Source of the DNA: Rhodobium gokarnense
GTDB lineage: Bacteria; Pseudomonadota; Alphaproteobacteria; Rhizobiales; Rhodobiaceae
Reading direction: 5' to 3'
Assembly: GCF_025961475.1 (NCBI RefSeq)
Contig: NZ_JAOQNS010000002.1
Span: 1-64,000 of the forward strand
DNA: 64,000 nucleotides
Positions 45,978 through 53,899 of the stretch are shown piece by piece; within the stretch, counting starts at the first letter, position 1, and each line of letters starts with the position of its first letter. Under the pieces are notes generated by a model that saw nothing but the letters and a program-made list of their open reading frames with translations, ran no database searches and had not been told where the DNA came from. The translations under genes and the position numbers were made by a program.

Positions 45978-47372
45978 TCAGTACTTGCGGATGACCGGCT
46001 CGTCGTCGAGATCGACGCTCGGCGTCAGGTCGCCGAAACGGTAGGTCCAGCCTGCCGTAATGTCGAACTGGCTCATCGACAGGTCGACGCCGTGGCCGGC
46101 TCCGGCGCCGAAGGGTGGCGGCAGCTCGCGGCCGTGGATCGTCGTCTTCGGCATGAACGCGCCGGTCAGCTCGAAGGAGTTCCGCTCGTTGACGTCGTAT
46201 TTCAGACCGCCGGTGATGTGGTGCTGGACGACGCCCGGGGCGAGGATGTTGAACATCGCGTCGCGGCCGTTGATCGGCTGGGTGTTGTAGGCATAGCCGG
46301 CGCGCAGGGTCAGGTCCTGCGTGGCGTTCCATTCCACGGCGACCTTGAAGATGTCGACGTCTTCCCAGCCGAAGCCGGCGCCGTTGGAGCCGCCGAGACA
46401 GCCCGGCGCGCCGCCGCCCGGCGGGCAGGTCAGGATGTTGCGCGACGGATTGCCGATGGCATCGACGGTGGAGTACCAGATCCGCTGGTAGTCGAACATC
46501 AGCGTGACGTCCGGCGTTGCGTCGAAGGCGACGCCGATGGTGGCGCTCGGCGGGATGTCGAACTCGCCGCCATTGGCAAAGAGGCCCGAATAGTCGTCGA
46601 GCTTGGTCATCCACATCGGCGTCTGGCCGGCGAGGCCGAGGCGGATGCGGTCGGTGACGTCGAACTGCAGGCCGCCCCGGAAGCCGCCGCCATAGGACCA
46701 GTCGTGCTGGTTGCCGGTGAGGTTGCCCGGGCTGTTGGACGAGCCGGCGAAGGCGCCGAGGCCCTGCGCCTTGAACCACTGCACGGCGAGCATCGGCGTC
46801 AGGCCGAAGGAGACCGGGCCCATGCGCCGGGCATAGGTGGCGCCGATCAGCATCTGGCCGAGATTGACGCCGGCCTTGCCGTTACAATAGGTGCCCCGCG
46901 CAAACGGCCGTGGCAGGCCCGATACCGGGTTGATGCAGGGGCCGTTGGTGAAGGTGCGCGGCATCGCGCTCCAGTCGGTGTTCATGCCGCCATTGCCGAT
47001 GACCATCAGGCCGATGGCGCTGTCGGCGTCGAGCTTGTAGCTGACGGCCATGTTCGGCATCGCGAAATATTCGCTGCCGCTGTCGTACTCGCCGAGCGGG
47101 GTAAAGCCGAAGCCGCCGGTGCCCTTGAAGCTGCGGCGCGGGCTGAACAGCGAGAACGCGAAATCGATCTGGTCGCCGGCATTGACGAGCCCGGCCGGGT
47201 TGTTGGCAGGGGCCGTGGCGTCGGCCGAGTCGGCGACGCCGGCGCCGGCGAGCGCCTTGGAGCGGGCGCCGTAGCCATGCTGGAAATAGCCCTCGGTGGC
47301 GGCAGCCGGAAGCGCCATCAGCGCCGACGCCGAAAGGGCAAGAATGGAGACCGCAAATGTTCTGGTATTCAT
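45978..47372 (-). CDS. FadL/OmpP1-type outer membrane porin
   Basis: A 464-residue beta-barrel of the FadL/TodX family, transporting hydrophobic molecules across the outer membrane. The start at 47372 (MNTRTFAVSILALSASALMA) has a GGGGGG ribosome binding site and gives a clean signal peptide ending at AAATEG. The N-terminal plug is recognisable as ATEGYFQHGYGARSKALAG and then ATAPANNPAGL. The C-terminal end GWTYRFGD...EPVIRKY is barrel-like. Situated between the dsr block and tusA-dsrE2, it could import hydrophobic sulfur species or organic substrates; that is inference only. Confidence 0.85.
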   Translation of the reverse strand: MNTRTFAVSILALSASALMALPAAATEGYFQHGYGARSKALAGAGVADSADATAPANNPAGLVNAGDQIDFAFSLFSPRRSFKGTGGFGFTPLGEYDSGSEYFAMPNMAVSYKLDADSAIGLMVIGNGGMNTDWSAMPRTFTNGPCINPVSGLPRPFARGTYCNGKAGVNLGQMLIGATYARRMGPVSFGLTPMLAVQWFKAQGLGAFAGSSNSPGNLTGNQHDWSYGGGFRGGLQFDVTDRIRLGLAGQTPMWMTKLDDYSGLFANGGEFDIPPSATIGVAFDATPDVTLMFDYQRIWYSTVDAIGNPSRNILTCPPGGGAPGCLGGSNGAGFGWEDVDIFKVAVEWNATQDLTLRAGYAYNTQPINGRDAMFNILAPGVVQHHITGGLKYDVNERNSFELTGAFMPKTTIHGRELPPPFGAGAGHGVDLSMSQFDITAGWTYRFGDLTPSVDLDDEPVIRKY

Positions 47373-47532
47373 GAATTCCCCCCAAAGGATGCCTGATTCC
47401 GGCAATGCCGGGCCGTTCTGTTCGGCCGTTCTGCCTGCCGGTCCTTCAGTCGTCCGCCTCGCCCCCCGGCAATTCGCGATTTTTCTTGGTTCTTGTGCCG
47501 CGCCTGACCTTGCGCAAAAGGGAGGATCAACG

Positions 47533-47572
47533 AAAAACGACGGCCGATCTTAGCAACAGGATCGGCCGTCGT
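47533..47572 (-). terminator. Terminator of the dsrE2-tusA transcript
   Basis: A perfect 13-bp stem, ACGACGGCCGATC (47537-47549) with GATCGGCCGTCGT (47560-47572), has a 10-base loop and a T5 run on the minus strand (A-run 47533-47537 on plus). It separates tusA from fadL, so fadL must have its own promoter. Confidence 0.85.
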
Positions 47573-47644
47573 CTGATGTAATTCTGCAACATTCGCTAAT
47601 ATTTATATATGCGAATGTGGTTTTAAAAATACCGTAATCGCAGC

Positions 47645-47776
47645 GCCTTAGGGCGTTTGGGACGATGACGGAATCGCCCCAAACGCCCTGATTTTCAGGT
47701 TTGACGGGTCGCCTTTTCCGAAAGCCGGTCTCCACTTTTCGCTTTCGCGGACCGCCGGTTCGGGACGACGCTTTAG
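47645..47776. repeat. Composite palindromic repeat, copy 2 (overlaps tusA stop)
   Basis: Read on the minus strand it begins CTAAAGCGTCG, containing the tusA stop codon TAA, and includes the core AAAAGTGGAGACCGG shared (with two changes) with the element at 30370-30475. It ends with a hairpin whose arms are AGGGCGTTTGGG and CCCAAACGCCCT. Same two-hairpin plan and same placement on a stop codon as copy 1. Confidence 0.55.
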
Positions 47777-47997
47777 ACGTGCTTGATCACGAACCGGTAG
47801 GTGTCGCCGTCCTGGCCGGATTCCAGAAGCTCGTTGCCGGTGGTGCGGCAGAAGGCGGCGAAATCGGCGACCGAACCGGGGTCGGTCGACAGCACTTCCA
47901 GGGTGCCGCCCGACGGCACCGTCTTGATCGCTTTCTTCGCCTTCAGGATCGGCAGCGGGCAATTCAGGCCCTTCGCATCCAGCATTACGTCAGCCAT
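47773..47997 (-). CDS. tusA: TusA-family sulfur carrier
   Basis: A 74-residue TusA protein. Cys13 in the signature NCPLPILKAKKAI carries persulfide. In rDsr sulfur oxidisers TusA with DsrE2 passes sulfur into the cytoplasmic relay ending at DsrEFH and DsrC. It lies 94 bases downstream of dsrE2. Its stop codon lies in a palindromic repeat and a strong terminator follows. A rhodanese gene, often third in this set, is not present here. Confidence 0.92.
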   Translation of the reverse strand: MADVMLDAKGLNCPLPILKAKKAIKTVPSGGTLEVLSTDPGSVADFAAFCRTTGNELLESGQDGDTYRFVIKHV

Positions 47998-48091
47998 GGG
48001 GTCTCCTCTTCCTCACATGCTTCTAGCAGCGCCCGCCGCCGCGGCCCGACCGCTCGGGCAGTGCGTGGCGCACGGGGGCCGGCTCCGGGGG

Positions 48092-48595
48092 TCAGATGAA
48101 CAGGTTTACGTCGGACTTCAGCGCCATGTCGATATAGGTCGCCGCGCCGCCCAGTTCGATGTCGTCGATGAGATCCTTCTGGGAGTATTCGAAGAGATCG
48201 AGCGTCATCTGGCAGGCGACCATCTTGACGTCGGCCTCGATCGCCATCTCGCGCAGTTCCTCGATGGAGGCGACACCCTTCTTCTTCGTCATGTTCTTCA
48301 TCATGGTGCTGGCGAGCGAGGTGACGCCCGGCATCACGCCGACGATATTCGGCATCGACATGTGGCCGCCCATCATCGGCATTTCCATCGCCGGATTGCC
48401 GAGCGGCGAGACCTTCAGGTTGAGGTCCTTCTTTAAGAGCGTCAGGCCGTAGAAGGTAAAGAACATCTGCACGTCGACGCCCATCGCCGCGGCCGTCGAG
48501 CCGAGGATGAAGGGCGGATAGGCCCAGTCGAGTGTTCCCTTGGTGACGATGATGGTCATCGTCTTGGTATTCGTGCCCTCGGCGTCATCGGCCAT
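48092..48595 (-). CDS. dsrE2: DsrE2, DsrE/DsrF-like sulfurtransferase-associated protein
   Basis: A 167-residue DsrE/F/H-like protein starting at 48595 (MADDAEGTNTKTMTIIVTKG); a longer frame begins 13 residues earlier without a ribosome binding site. The conserved Cys is in DVKMVACQMTLDLF near residue 124. The hydrophobic stretch YPPFILGSTAAAMGVDVQMFFTF and the Met-rich loop PMMGGHMSMPNIVGVMPG are typical of DsrE2. It is paired with tusA, and the pair marks dsr- or hdr-based sulfur oxidation. Confidence 0.9.
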   Translation of the reverse strand: MADDAEGTNTKTMTIIVTKGTLDWAYPPFILGSTAAAMGVDVQMFFTFYGLTLLKKDLNLKVSPLGNPAMEMPMMGGHMSMPNIVGVMPGVTSLASTMMKNMTKKKGVASIEELREMAIEADVKMVACQMTLDLFEYSQKDLIDDIELGGAATYIDMALKSDVNLFI

Positions 48596-49174
48596 GGTCG
48601 GATTCTCCCCTTGCGTTCGGCGGCCGTTCTGCAACGTCGGCGGGTCGGCGGCCGTTTCTCTTTGATTTGATCGTCCATTAGCAGTTGTTAAAAAGCGAAT
48701 GTCAAGATCGGGTTGCCCCGGAGCCGCGCCGCATCAACGGTTTATGATCCAACGTTACCAGATTTGGCCGGGTGAGGCGAGGAAACGGCCGCTGCGCGCC
48801 CGCCCCGCAAGCATCCGAAGACGGTAGAAAGGCGGGGGTCGGCGTCGAGGGCCCGGCATTGGGTAGAGGCGGTCGCAAGGCCCGCCGGGCAGGTCGCGAT
48901 GGCGGCTCAACGGTGTTGCCGGCAGCCGGCGGCGGCGCCGGCGAGCGCCCGCCGGCGCGGGGCGGCCAAGGGCGGCGATTTCCGGAGTTGACAGCACGGT
49001 TTGACCGCCCTTATATCGCCGCTGTCTTCGCTCCCTGGGCCAAGGCCAGACGGACGTCGCCCCGACGTCGCGCCAAGGCCGACGGCGGAGCTGCCGACAA
49101 CGGGGTTTGCTCGAGACCCCCGGCAGCGACAGGCGGGCGCGCCGCGCCTTTTACGATGGGCGGCAGGGACATGT
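48596..49174. other. Spacer upstream of tRNA-Met
   Basis: No gene is supported in these roughly 580 bases. Frames on both strands are Arg/Gly/Pro-rich and one overlaps the tRNA, which marks them as chance. The notable element is the promoter at 48988-49016. Confidence 0.55.
48988..49016 (+). promoter_or_regulatory. Near-consensus sigma-70 promoter upstream of tRNA-Met
   Basis: A perfect TTGACA (48988-48993), exactly 17 bases, then TTATAT (49011-49016). Initiation would fall near 49023, about 150 bases before the tRNA, giving an unusually long leader or a separate small RNA. Confidence 0.6.
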
Positions 49175-49251
49175 GGCGGGGTAGCTCAGTTGGTTAGAGC
49201 AGCGGAATCATAATCCGCGTGTCGGGGGTTCGAGTCCCTCCCCCGCTACCA
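49175..49251 (+). tRNA. tRNA-Met (CAT), elongator type
   Basis: A full 77-base cloverleaf including an encoded CCA (49249-49251). The acceptor stem GGCGGGG pairs with CCCCGCT (one G-T pair), the D arm contains AGCTCAGTTGG, and the anticodon stem-loop GCGGAATCATAATCCGC places CAT in the loop. The T arm is GGGGGTTCGAGTCCCTC. The overall form matches alphaproteobacterial elongator Met tRNA rather than initiator (which ends its anticodon stem in GGG/CCC) or tRNA-Ile2. Confidence 0.95.
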
Positions 49252-49365
49252 AGATTTCCTTGTTAGGCCAAAATGTTATATTCTTTTGTTGTCGGCGTCG
49301 CGCGCCAAAATAAATGACGCGGTGAACAAGAAAAGATGGCAACAATCGAGCTGCGCCGAAAGCGC

Positions 49366-51936
49366 TCAAGGCTCATTCGAGGGGTCGTTTGAACGCTGAC
49401 GTATTTCCTCGGAGGTTCTGTTCAAGTTATCCGTCGTTATCTTCCAAAAGAGCGGGTGTTCCTCGACTGTGAAAACCTCAAGGGCAGCGCGAAAGGCGGC
49501 GACGGCCTCTTCTAGCCGTGCCGTAACGATTTCCCGTTCGCCAAGCGTCGCAAGCACGGCGCCGAGATTGTTCTGGGTCCCCGCCCATTGGAGCGGCACG
49601 CGCTCGCTGGTCCACTCCTCAAGTGCGGCGCAGTAGGCGGCAACGGCCTCCTCAAGCCGTTCCGTGCTGCTTTCCCGTCGGCCGAGGGTCGCAAGCGCGG
49701 TGCCGAGATTGTTCTGGGTCATCGCCCAGTCGAGGGGCACGCGCTCCCGGGTCCGCTCTTTGAGGGCGACGCGATAGGCGTCGACGGCCTCGTTGAGCCG
49801 TTCCGTGCCGCTTTCCCGCTCGCCGAGCCTCGACAGCACGTTGCCCAGGTTGTTCTGGGTCGCCGCCCATTGGAGGGGCACGCGCTCGCGGGTCCGCTCC
49901 TCAAGGGCGGCGCGGTAGGCGGCGGCGGCGCCTTCGAGCCGTTCCGTACTGCTTTCCCGTTCGCCGAGGGTCTTAAGCGCGTTGCCCAGATTGTCCTGGG
50001 TCGCCGCCCAGTCGAGCGGCACGCGCTCGCGGGTTAGCTCTTCAAGGGCGGCGCGGTAGGCGGCAACGGCCTCTTTGAGCCGTTCCGTTCCGCTTTCCCG
50101 TTCGCCGAGATCCCGAAGCGCGGTGCCGAGATTGTTCTGGGTCATCGCCCAGTCGAGGGGCACGCGCTCGCGGGTCCGCTCCTCAAGGGCGGCGCGGTAG
50201 GCGGTGACCGCCTCTTTGAGCCGTTCCGTGCCGCTTTCCCGCTCACCGAGCGTCGACAGCGCGTTGCCCAGATTGTTCTGAGCCGTCGCCCATTGGATCG
50301 GCGCGCGCTCGCGGGGCCACTCCTCTAGGGCGGCGCGATAGGCGTCGACGGCCTCTTGAAGCCGTTCCCTGCCGCTTTCCCGCTGGCCGAGGATACGAAG
50401 CACGTTGCCCTGATTGTTCTGAGCCGCCGCCCATTGGAGCGGCGCGCGTTCGCGGGTCCACTCCTTAAGGGCGGCGCGATAGGCGTCGACGGCCTCTTTG
50501 AGTCGTTCCGTACCGCTTTCCCGCGCACCGAGGATCCCAAGCGCGTTGCCCAGATTGTTCTGGGTCGCCGCCCAGTCGAGCGGGACGCGCTCGCGGGTCC
50601 GCTCCTCAAGGGCGGCGCGATAGGCGGCGATGGCGAAGAGAAGGGCCGCGTTGTCGCCCTTGGTTTCGCCCCGATCCCTATAATACTTGGCCCGGTCAAC
50701 GAGCCATTGGGAAAGGTCTGCCGCGCCAACGATGCTCTCGTTTTCCGCCAACAACAACAGCTTTGCCACACCGGCCGAAGGATCAAACGCCAGCTCATCG
50801 AACCGGATCGCCTCTTCCAGGAGACGGCTGCGTTTGCGTCGCCTTTCCTCCTGGTGTTCCTGCTCTTGCCGTTCTTCCCGTTCCAGCTCTTCCATGAACG
50901 GGCGCGAGGCTTCGCCGATGCACCCTTCGCGGAACCTTCTTTCGGCTTCGCGGCGCGCAGCCTCGAAGGCGTCTCCTTCGTTGCTCTGCTGCCCGAGCTG
51001 TTGCTGGGCGCGATCGATCCATTTTTCGATTGACGGCAGAAGGGAGACATCCGCGATCTTTTCGTCGAAAAGACGAACGGCAATCGCGCGAACCGCCTCG
51101 ACCGTTATTCCTGCTTGTTCGGCCCGAGAAAGGACACCGCCCGCTTTCAATATGGCCAGCACTTCCTCGACACCGGCCCTGGTCGCAACGACGTCGCTTT
51201 CCATCCGGTCGGTGCGGGCGTCGATGCGTTCAAGCGTTGATCCGAAGCGGTGTTCCAAGCTGGCCAGAAGGGTGACGGCGTCGTTGGCAACACCTTCGAT
51301 CGCGGCGAGTTTGCCGCCGATGAAAACGCTGTGAAACCCGTCGTTGTCCCGGAACTCCCTGGTGATGAAAGCGCCGAATGCGTCCATGAAACGGGGGTAC
51401 TGGCCTGACCCTTGCCGGAAATGGTCTTCGAACCCGTCCGGCAGCCGAACCCCGCCGAGGTGCTGGCAAAGCTCGTCCAGAACGGCGTCCTCGGTCAGGG
51501 TAGCGAGATCGTCCTGCGCCGCCTCCGCCGTCCCCGTTCGCGCCGCCAGCGCCCCGTCCAATGCTGCGACCATGTAAGGCGTGAGGTCGTCGTTGACCTT
51601 CAAAGTGAGGTCGCGGCAGCGCCCGACGGCTTTTTTGCAGAAGTCCAAGGATTGTTCGTGAAACATCTCCGGGCGGGTATGGGGCTCGTCCTGCCATTCC
51701 GGCCGTCCGACCTTCCAATAGTCGCGAATGGTGCGTTCCAGAGCGGCCAGTTGCCCGCGCCGCACGGCGCGGGCGATGTCATCGCCCTCGGGCACGCCGA
51801 AAAGGCCGCCAAGCCGGTTTCCGGTCGCCCTGGCGAGGCCCACGACGCCCTGATAGCTGGAATTGCCGACAACGCCGGCGCCGACCCAGGCCAGGCCGCC
51901 CACTGCAACGGTTCCGAGCGTTATTGGATCGGCCAT
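49366..51936 (-). CDS. Large TPR-repeat protein with uncharacterised N-terminal domain
   Basis: About 856 residues from an ATG at 51936 preceded by GGGGGA; a TTG 12 bases earlier is an alternative. Residues 1-25 are hydrophobic and Gly/Val-rich. A region to about 290 has no recognised domain. A charged coiled-coil stretch follows (ERQEQEHQEERRRKRSRLL, near 350-370). From about 430 come nine 47-residue repeats with the consensus ERVPLDWAATQNNLGNAL..LGERESGTERL, degenerating at the C-terminus. Such TPR arrays bind proteins and occur in signalling and phage-defence proteins. Its position by a tRNA and a decayed gene hints at acquisition. Function unknown. Confidence 0.75.
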   Translation of the reverse strand: MADPITLGTVAVGGLAWVGAGVVGNSSYQGVVGLARATGNRLGGLFGVPEGDDIARAVRRGQLAALERTIRDYWKVGRPEWQDEPHTRPEMFHEQSLDFCKKAVGRCRDLTLKVNDDLTPYMVAALDGALAARTGTAEAAQDDLATLTEDAVLDELCQHLGGVRLPDGFEDHFRQGSGQYPRFMDAFGAFITREFRDNDGFHSVFIGGKLAAIEGVANDAVTLLASLEHRFGSTLERIDARTDRMESDVVATRAGVEEVLAILKAGGVLSRAEQAGITVEAVRAIAVRLFDEKIADVSLLPSIEKWIDRAQQQLGQQSNEGDAFEAARREAERRFREGCIGEASRPFMEELEREERQEQEHQEERRRKRSRLLEEAIRFDELAFDPSAGVAKLLLLAENESIVGAADLSQWLVDRAKYYRDRGETKGDNAALLFAIAAYRAALEERTRERVPLDWAATQNNLGNALGILGARESGTERLKEAVDAYRAALKEWTRERAPLQWAAAQNNQGNVLRILGQRESGRERLQEAVDAYRAALEEWPRERAPIQWATAQNNLGNALSTLGERESGTERLKEAVTAYRAALEERTRERVPLDWAMTQNNLGTALRDLGERESGTERLKEAVAAYRAALEELTRERVPLDWAATQDNLGNALKTLGERESSTERLEGAAAAYRAALEERTRERVPLQWAATQNNLGNVLSRLGERESGTERLNEAVDAYRVALKERTRERVPLDWAMTQNNLGTALATLGRRESSTERLEEAVAAYCAALEEWTSERVPLQWAGTQNNLGAVLATLGEREIVTARLEEAVAAFRAALEVFTVEEHPLFWKITTDNLNRTSEEIRQRSNDPSNEP
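49400..50640 (-). repeat. 141-bp tandem coding repeats of the TPR array
   Basis: About nine consecutive 141-bp units lie inside the TPR gene. The landmark CTTTCCCG[CT]TCGCCGA recurs every 141 bases (for example near 49810, 49951, 50092, 50233). DNA similarity between neighbouring units is high, indicating recent expansion or homogenisation. Confidence 0.8.
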
Positions 51937-52251
51937 CGGTTCCCCCAAAACACCGCGGGATGCTAGCGCGCCGCCGCTGCCCCGGCAACTTGCGGTAAGG
52001 CATGTGCCTCAGGATGATCTCGGCTTCGGATACTGGATTTTTTGCGGCCCCTTTCAACGAGGCGGCGCCAGCGCGCCTCCGCGCTGGCGTTTCCCTATTT
52101 GGATTCATCGCCCCATGGGGCCGAGCTGCAACCCGGCCGATCCTTCCGTCACCGAGCGGGTGCGGCCCATCATGCGGGTTTAGGAGTACTGAGATGTCAG
52201 CCTGCGACTACCCGCCCTTCGCCGTGCGCCCCGACGCCAGCGGCCCGGGCG

Positions 52252-52520
52252 GCTCACATCGCCTTCGCCCGCAAGCACCCTGACCGGTGGCCCTTCCTCC
52301 TCAACGCCGTCTTTGGCGGAACGGCCTCGGCTGGTTCGGCGCCCTTATCGGAGCTTGCGCCGAAGGCGGCGGAGCGGTGCTTCGCCGGGATGGTTCAAAG
52401 CCATTGACCAGTGCCGCCGATCATCTCGAAATGCTCAAGGTGCTTCTTGATCGAGGTGCGATCGACGAGAGGGAGTGCCAGGCAGTGAAATGGAAAATCT
52501 TGGGCAGCTGTCCGGGGTGA
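52252..52520 (+). pseudogene. Frameshifted remnant: superinfection-immunity-like segment plus SHOCT tail
   Basis: One frame reads AHIAFARKHPDRWPFLLNAVFGGT up to about 52323; the next frame continues GLGWFGALIGA and then DHLEMLKVLLDRGAIDERE to the stop at 52520. Joined, they match from memory the phage superinfection-immunity pattern (RKHPNR.....N...GWTGLGW..AL) and a SHOCT motif. A single missing base near 52322 explains the shift. The N-terminal membrane helix is also absent. I call it decayed, though a sequencing error could contribute. Confidence 0.55.
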
Positions 52521-52726
52521 GTTTGGCGGCAGTGATCTGATCAACCGGTTCCGACCCACAGCAGTCTTTCGCTATGGTCGGTCGCGTCGCGGTTCAGCTT
52601 CCCCGAAACCGCCGATCGCTGCCTGATCGTTTCGCACTGTGTCATCGACCGATACTGCCGACCCGTCCGCTCACGCCGCGGGATACGTTCCGCAAGCTCA
52701 GTCGTCTCACCGTGACCCGTGCCGTG

Positions 52727-53899
52727 TCAGTATGCCGAGAGCGGGATTTCGATCTTTTCGCGCAGCATGTCGCTGCAGCATGCGATATCGGGGTCGTAGC
52801 CGAGCCCGGGGGCGTCGGGGATCGGAAAGCGGCCTTCGGCCAGGCTTCCGTCGTGGGCGGAGAGGCCGGCACTCAGCGGATTTTCCGAGGAATCGACCTC
52901 CAGCAGTCCCGGACCGCCGACCGCCGCCAACAGATGGGCCGACGCCATCAGGCCGACGCCGCCGCCAAGGTAATGCGGGCAATAGGACAGGCCCGCGGCC
53001 AACGCCTGCCGGGCCACCTCGGCAGCGCCGTTGAGGCCGCCCCATTTGCAGATGTCGGGCTGCACGACCCGGATCGCGCCGGACGCGATGGCAGCGCCGA
53101 AGTCGGCGGCGGTGCGCAGATTCTCACCGGCCGCCAGCGGGACGGGGCTCGCGTCGGCCAGGCGCTGCCATTCGGGCCAGGGCGCATCGGCGCGCAGGGG
53201 CTCTTCCAGCCAGTGCAGATCGAACGCGCCCAGTTTCCGCACCCGCGCCAGTGCCGTGTCGAACGACCAGGACTGGTTGGCATCGACGCGAAGACGTTCG
53301 TCCGGCGCCAACGCCGCGACCATGCGGGCGAGTTCGGGCAGGCTGTCCTCGACGCCGAAGCCGATGCGGAGCTTGAAATCGCGAAAGCCCCTGGCGCGCA
53401 TCCGTTCCAGTTGCCCGGGCCAGATGTCCGGGCTGATGCCGCTCGCATAGGCCGGTACCGGCCCGACCCGTTCGGCGCCGAGATGGACGGCGAGCGGGAC
53501 GCCGGCCCGCCGTGCGGCGAGATCGGCGAGGGCGATATCGGCACCGGCCGCGACCTGCGCCAGCGGCCCCGGCTCGCCCGCCTGAAGCGACAGGTTGTGA
53601 AAACGCCGTGCCAGCTGGAAGAAGGCCGTCTCCGGACCCGCCGATATGGCGCTCAAGGCGTCGGGCAGGATGTTGCACGCCAGCCGCATCCGGTGCAGAT
53701 CGCCATCGGGCGGGAAGTTGCACCAGATCTCGCCGTATCCTGCCGCGCCTTCCGTGTCCTCGATCTTCAGGACAAGCGCGGGACGGGCCGTGACCGGGCC
53801 CATGATGGTCGAGATCGGCCGCGAAAGCCTGTGACGGAAGTGATAGAGCGTCAGGCGCGCGAGTGCCGGTGCGCCCGGGCCGTCCATACCGCCGCTCAC
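52727..53899 (-). CDS. Mandelate racemase/muconate lactonising (enolase superfamily) enzyme 1
   Basis: A 390-residue enolase-superfamily protein, probably an acid-sugar dehydratase or racemase. The barrel has K-x-R in FRDFKLRIGFG near residue 178 (the second base position is Arg rather than Lys), metal ligands Asp in RVDANQSW near 203, Glu in LEEPL near 230 and Glu in AAGENL near 256, and a His in YCPHYLGGG near 306. It starts at GTG overlapping the tctA stop by four bases, so it is translated with the transporter; its substrate is probably what tctABC imports. Confidence 0.8.
   Translation of the reverse strand: MSGGMDGPGAPALARLTLYHFRHRLSRPISTIMGPVTARPALVLKIEDTEGAAGYGEIWCNFPPDGDLHRMRLACNILPDALSAISAGPETAFFQLARRFHNLSLQAGEPGPLAQVAAGADIALADLAARRAGVPLAVHLGAERVGPVPAYASGISPDIWPGQLERMRARGFRDFKLRIGFGVEDSLPELARMVAALAPDERLRVDANQSWSFDTALARVRKLGAFDLHWLEEPLRADAPWPEWQRLADASPVPLAAGENLRTAADFGAAIASGAIRVVQPDICKWGGLNGAAEVARQALAAGLSYCPHYLGGGVGLMASAHLLAAVGGPGLLEVDSSENPLSAGLSAHDGSLAEGRFPIPDAPGLGYDPDIACCSDMLREKIEIPLSAY

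Noticed and set aside
48772-49197. 141-codon plus-strand frame before and into tRNA-Met
   Set aside because: It overlaps the tRNA and is Gly/Arg/Pro-rich low-complexity, as expected by chance in GC-rich DNA.
49400-50640. Regular 141-bp DNA repeats considered as a CRISPR or satellite array
   Set aside because: Units are contiguous, in frame and encode TPR-like repeats of one protein; there are no spacers.
49175-52520. Genomic island inserted at tRNA-Met
   Set aside because: Tempting from context, but no integrase and no duplicated tRNA 3' end is visible in the window, so it is kept only as a suggestion.
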